Below, piece by piece: positions 61,901 through 64,000 of a DNA stretch of 64,000 bases. The notes under the pieces were generated by a model. That model ran no database searches and was not told the origin of the DNA. It worked only from the letters and a program-made list of their open reading frames with translations. The number at the start of each line of letters is the position of its first letter. The stretch's first letter is position 1. Position numbers and translations under genes: made by a program. Source of the DNA: Membranipora membranacea. Lineage: Eukaryota; Bryozoa; Gymnolaemata; Cheilostomatida; Membraniporidae. The DNA is taken from contig OU612066.1 of NCBI GenBank assembly GCA_914767715.1, positions 28,558,283-28,622,282 of the forward strand, read 5' to 3'.

Positions 61901-64000
61901 TATTTTGAATTGTATATTTTGAACTTTTGTCATCTTGTGAATTTAATTGCTGAGTTGAATGACACAGGAATTGTTTTGCGAATTGCTAATTTTATTTGCG
62001 ACATTTGGTTTAAACTGCAATTATCGGCATTGAATTATGTATTTCCGTGTGATTAGTTATTACACCTACCATAATTCATGTTAATAATTTTTTATTTCTA
62101 TTCAGCTGTAGAAGGCAATGTGTATCTGTAAACTGAATAATAGCTGATATTGAAGTCATTTTCTGTGGTGATTTTATGTGCTCAACAGAAATCTGCACGA
62201 ATCGATGTTTTGTAAGTTTGATGAGCAATTTTTTTTTATTCAATGATTTTCCTTTGTCGTTTAATATTTTAAATGTCAATTCACATCAAAGTTGCAAATG
62301 TAATCATTGATTATTTTTTCCATCTGGCATCGTTTCAATCGCCTTTATTGTCATAAGTGTTACAATAATATGATCCTTGTAATAATATTGCTAATCAATT
62401 CTATTATAATATTTTGACCTATTACTTTTACATAGCTAATGGTATCAACTGAGTGTAACACACCTGAGAGAATCCTTGTATGTCCTGACCACATAATTGT
62501 CTCCTGCACATTCTGTATTCTCACCTGGAGATAAAAGCTTTGAGCTGATATATTCTACATCAGTTACTGAGCTGCCAATATTGATCTTCACATCAGACCA
62601 CTGTTGTAAACATAGTAAGTTTCTTAGTCAGTTTCTGAATTTGAAAGCCGTTGTGTGAGACTGATTTAAATATTTCAAAGGGTCTCTTTGAATCAGATTA
62701 AGAACAGTTAATTAGATATTTCAATTGATTTTAGTTCATATATTAGTCCTGCTAATGGGGCTTAACAAAGGAAGTGACTTCTCATAATCCGTTTGTTTGT
62801 CAGAAAAATGTATGTGTGAAATATTACCAGATTAATGAAGAGAGATTGGTTCTTGAACGCAGCAGGCATAATTCTTGGGTCATTCCATCGCTGTATTATG
62901 AATAAAATATTATTTCACATAAGTTTATAACAATAAGATGTTTGCTTTAGACTGTCATTTCAAGCATCACTTGAAAAGGAAAATTAGCCAGATTTATATC
63001 TAACGATCAATCATGTAGAATAATTACCCCTCTACATAGATTTGTTGAGAAAAAGAACACATAAACTGTCTACAAGCTTTGGCACCTCCCCACGGACAGA
63101 ATGTTAATTATTGAAAACATCTATTTATACAGGTATCTAATTAAAACTGCCTGCCGATCTATCACAGAAAACTATGAAAAAAACTCACTTGAGGTCGAAT
63201 TGATCCATTTTTGTCACCATCATCACCATTTCTATCATCATACAACGATATATTATATCTGAAAGGGATAAATTACGATGATTCAAAACAATTATACAAT
63301 TTGAATAAGTTACACAACTACAAAATTTCACAACTGTGGTGGTTTACAAATTTTGTTATGGAAGTTCTTTGGTGTGAATGTGTGACCATGTCTCTGGAAA
63401 ATGACAAAATAGACAGGCCAACACTTTTATGCAACAAAACGCAGGAATGTTCGCATGGAACTACATATGAATATACCAAGAGGTTGATTCCTTGAAGGCT
63501 ATAACATAAAATAACTGGGTTCACGATTCCCCGGCTGCGGTCAGACCAACCAATAGCCCTTGCTGTACACTGCTGCTTCAGCCCTTTTTTGTGCTTACCA
63601 CAGCCTATTTAGGCTTCACTAAACCCAATAAACACCCCTCCTCAGCAGGAACAAAACACATGTTTGGTGTGCTCAGTGCGATCTACAGGACGAAATATCA
63701 TTATTTAATATAATGGATGTCTATTACATTGCAGATCTATAAAAACTTCCCAATATTTATCATGATTATCTCACAGACATCATCCTGTTTTGAACAAAAG
63801 TCCATGAGCAAGGGGAAATAAAAAAAGAAAAAAAAGGAAAGTGAAACTTACATTTCTTTTTTGAAAAATCTGCTCCTGTCATGATTATAATAAGCTGGAT
63901 AAAGATTCTCAAACAACCCCCTTGTAGTTGATGCTATGGTGAACATTGACATCAGAAGATTGCTAGAAAAAATCAATTCAGAATCAGCATGCTTGGGAAA
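58963..64000 (-). CDS. Partial polycystin-type GAIN/GPS receptor gene, ten exons
   Basis: Exons in minus order: 63962-63852, 63258-63189, 62890-62828, 62600-62464, 61561-61456, 61146-60984, 60526-60363, 59978-59822, 59586-59437, 59012-58963. Phases agree at all junctions. The protein is an extracellular, Asn/Ser-rich beta-type region (for example DVEYISSKLLSP, VTIPNLSDVLISAG). It ends in a GPS-like motif: NITVSVTLASC, WKTTGCQ, then VIHCLCDHL, giving the Cys/Trp/Cys/Cys pattern of GAIN domains in polycystin-1-like proteins and adhesion GPCRs. Such receptors autoproteolyse at the GPS and sit in the plasma membrane. In exon 59586-59437 the frame entering (EVSKSKDLSRG) and the frame leaving (NITVSV) differ by one base, near the run at about 59540, so there is either an indel or a sequencing error. 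The 5' start lies beyond the window; the next 3' exon (transmembrane or PLAT part) was not found. Confidence 0.65.

Overview
The window looks like nuclear DNA of an early-branching, probably marine, metazoan; a sponge or cnidarian is my guess, not something the sequence proves. Evidence: AT-rich sequence, short coding exons with GT/AG introns, animal families (TRIM-type RING/B-box protein, TTF1-like Myb protein, polycystin-type GAIN/GPS receptor), CR1-like LINEs, P-, hAT-, Harbinger- and TTAA-type DNA elements and tRNA-derived SINE-like repeats. There are no bacterial operons, CRISPR arrays or rRNA.

Layout. 1-9.2 kb: gene-poor, with a minisatellite, a dispersed repeat family (copies near 1.1, 8.9 and 11.5 kb), a tandem duplication and a tRNA-like SINE. 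9.5-11.4 kb: broken remnant of a multi-exon gene with a Cys/His motif. 13.2-17.0 kb (-): a complete seven-exon TRIM-like gene. 17.4-21.4 kb: three tRNA-like repeats, one inside a TIR element with TAA target duplications and one inside a hAT-type element with an 8-bp duplication. 23.1-29.7 kb (-): an eight-exon Myb-domain TTF1-like gene with a TTAA-flanked inverted-repeat element in one intron. 32.3-35.8 kb: a nearly full-length CR1-like LINE (PHD, endonuclease, reverse transcriptase) with a frameshift and two stops.

The main discovery is 35,803-49,024: a 13.2-kb element bounded by inverted repeats of about 1.08 kb starting CATAGGACTG, flanked by a 7-bp direct repeat GCACATT. Its left half encodes, on +, a PIF1-like helicase whose gene ends in a PHD finger; its right half encodes, on -, a P-element/THAP9-like transposase. 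The genes converge and interleave. The left TIR contains a copied piece of the transposase coding exon and stops about 55 bp before the first recognisable helicase exon, so TIR growth seems to have overwritten the helicase Walker A exon. A truncated LINE lies inside the right TIR. Both genes carry stops or frameshifts, so this copy is probably dead, but the architecture (P-type transposase plus PIF1 helicase plus PHD finger) is one I do not know as a described element.

49.4-51.2 kb: broken MULE-type transposase gene with a 56-bp perfect palindrome in an intron. 51.7-52.8 kb: tandem repeats of about 200 bp. 54.6-54.8 kb (-): a LINE 3' end. 55.5-56.6 kb: about six copies of a 180-bp satellite that cuts a second LINE (- strand, 56.6-57.8 kb). 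59.0-64.0 kb (-): ten exons of a GAIN/GPS (polycystin-type) extracellular domain, incomplete at both ends.

The coding genes do not form one pathway; they are independent eukaryotic loci among transposons. Exon coordinates were read by eye from reading-frame continuity and splice-site consensus and need transcript support.
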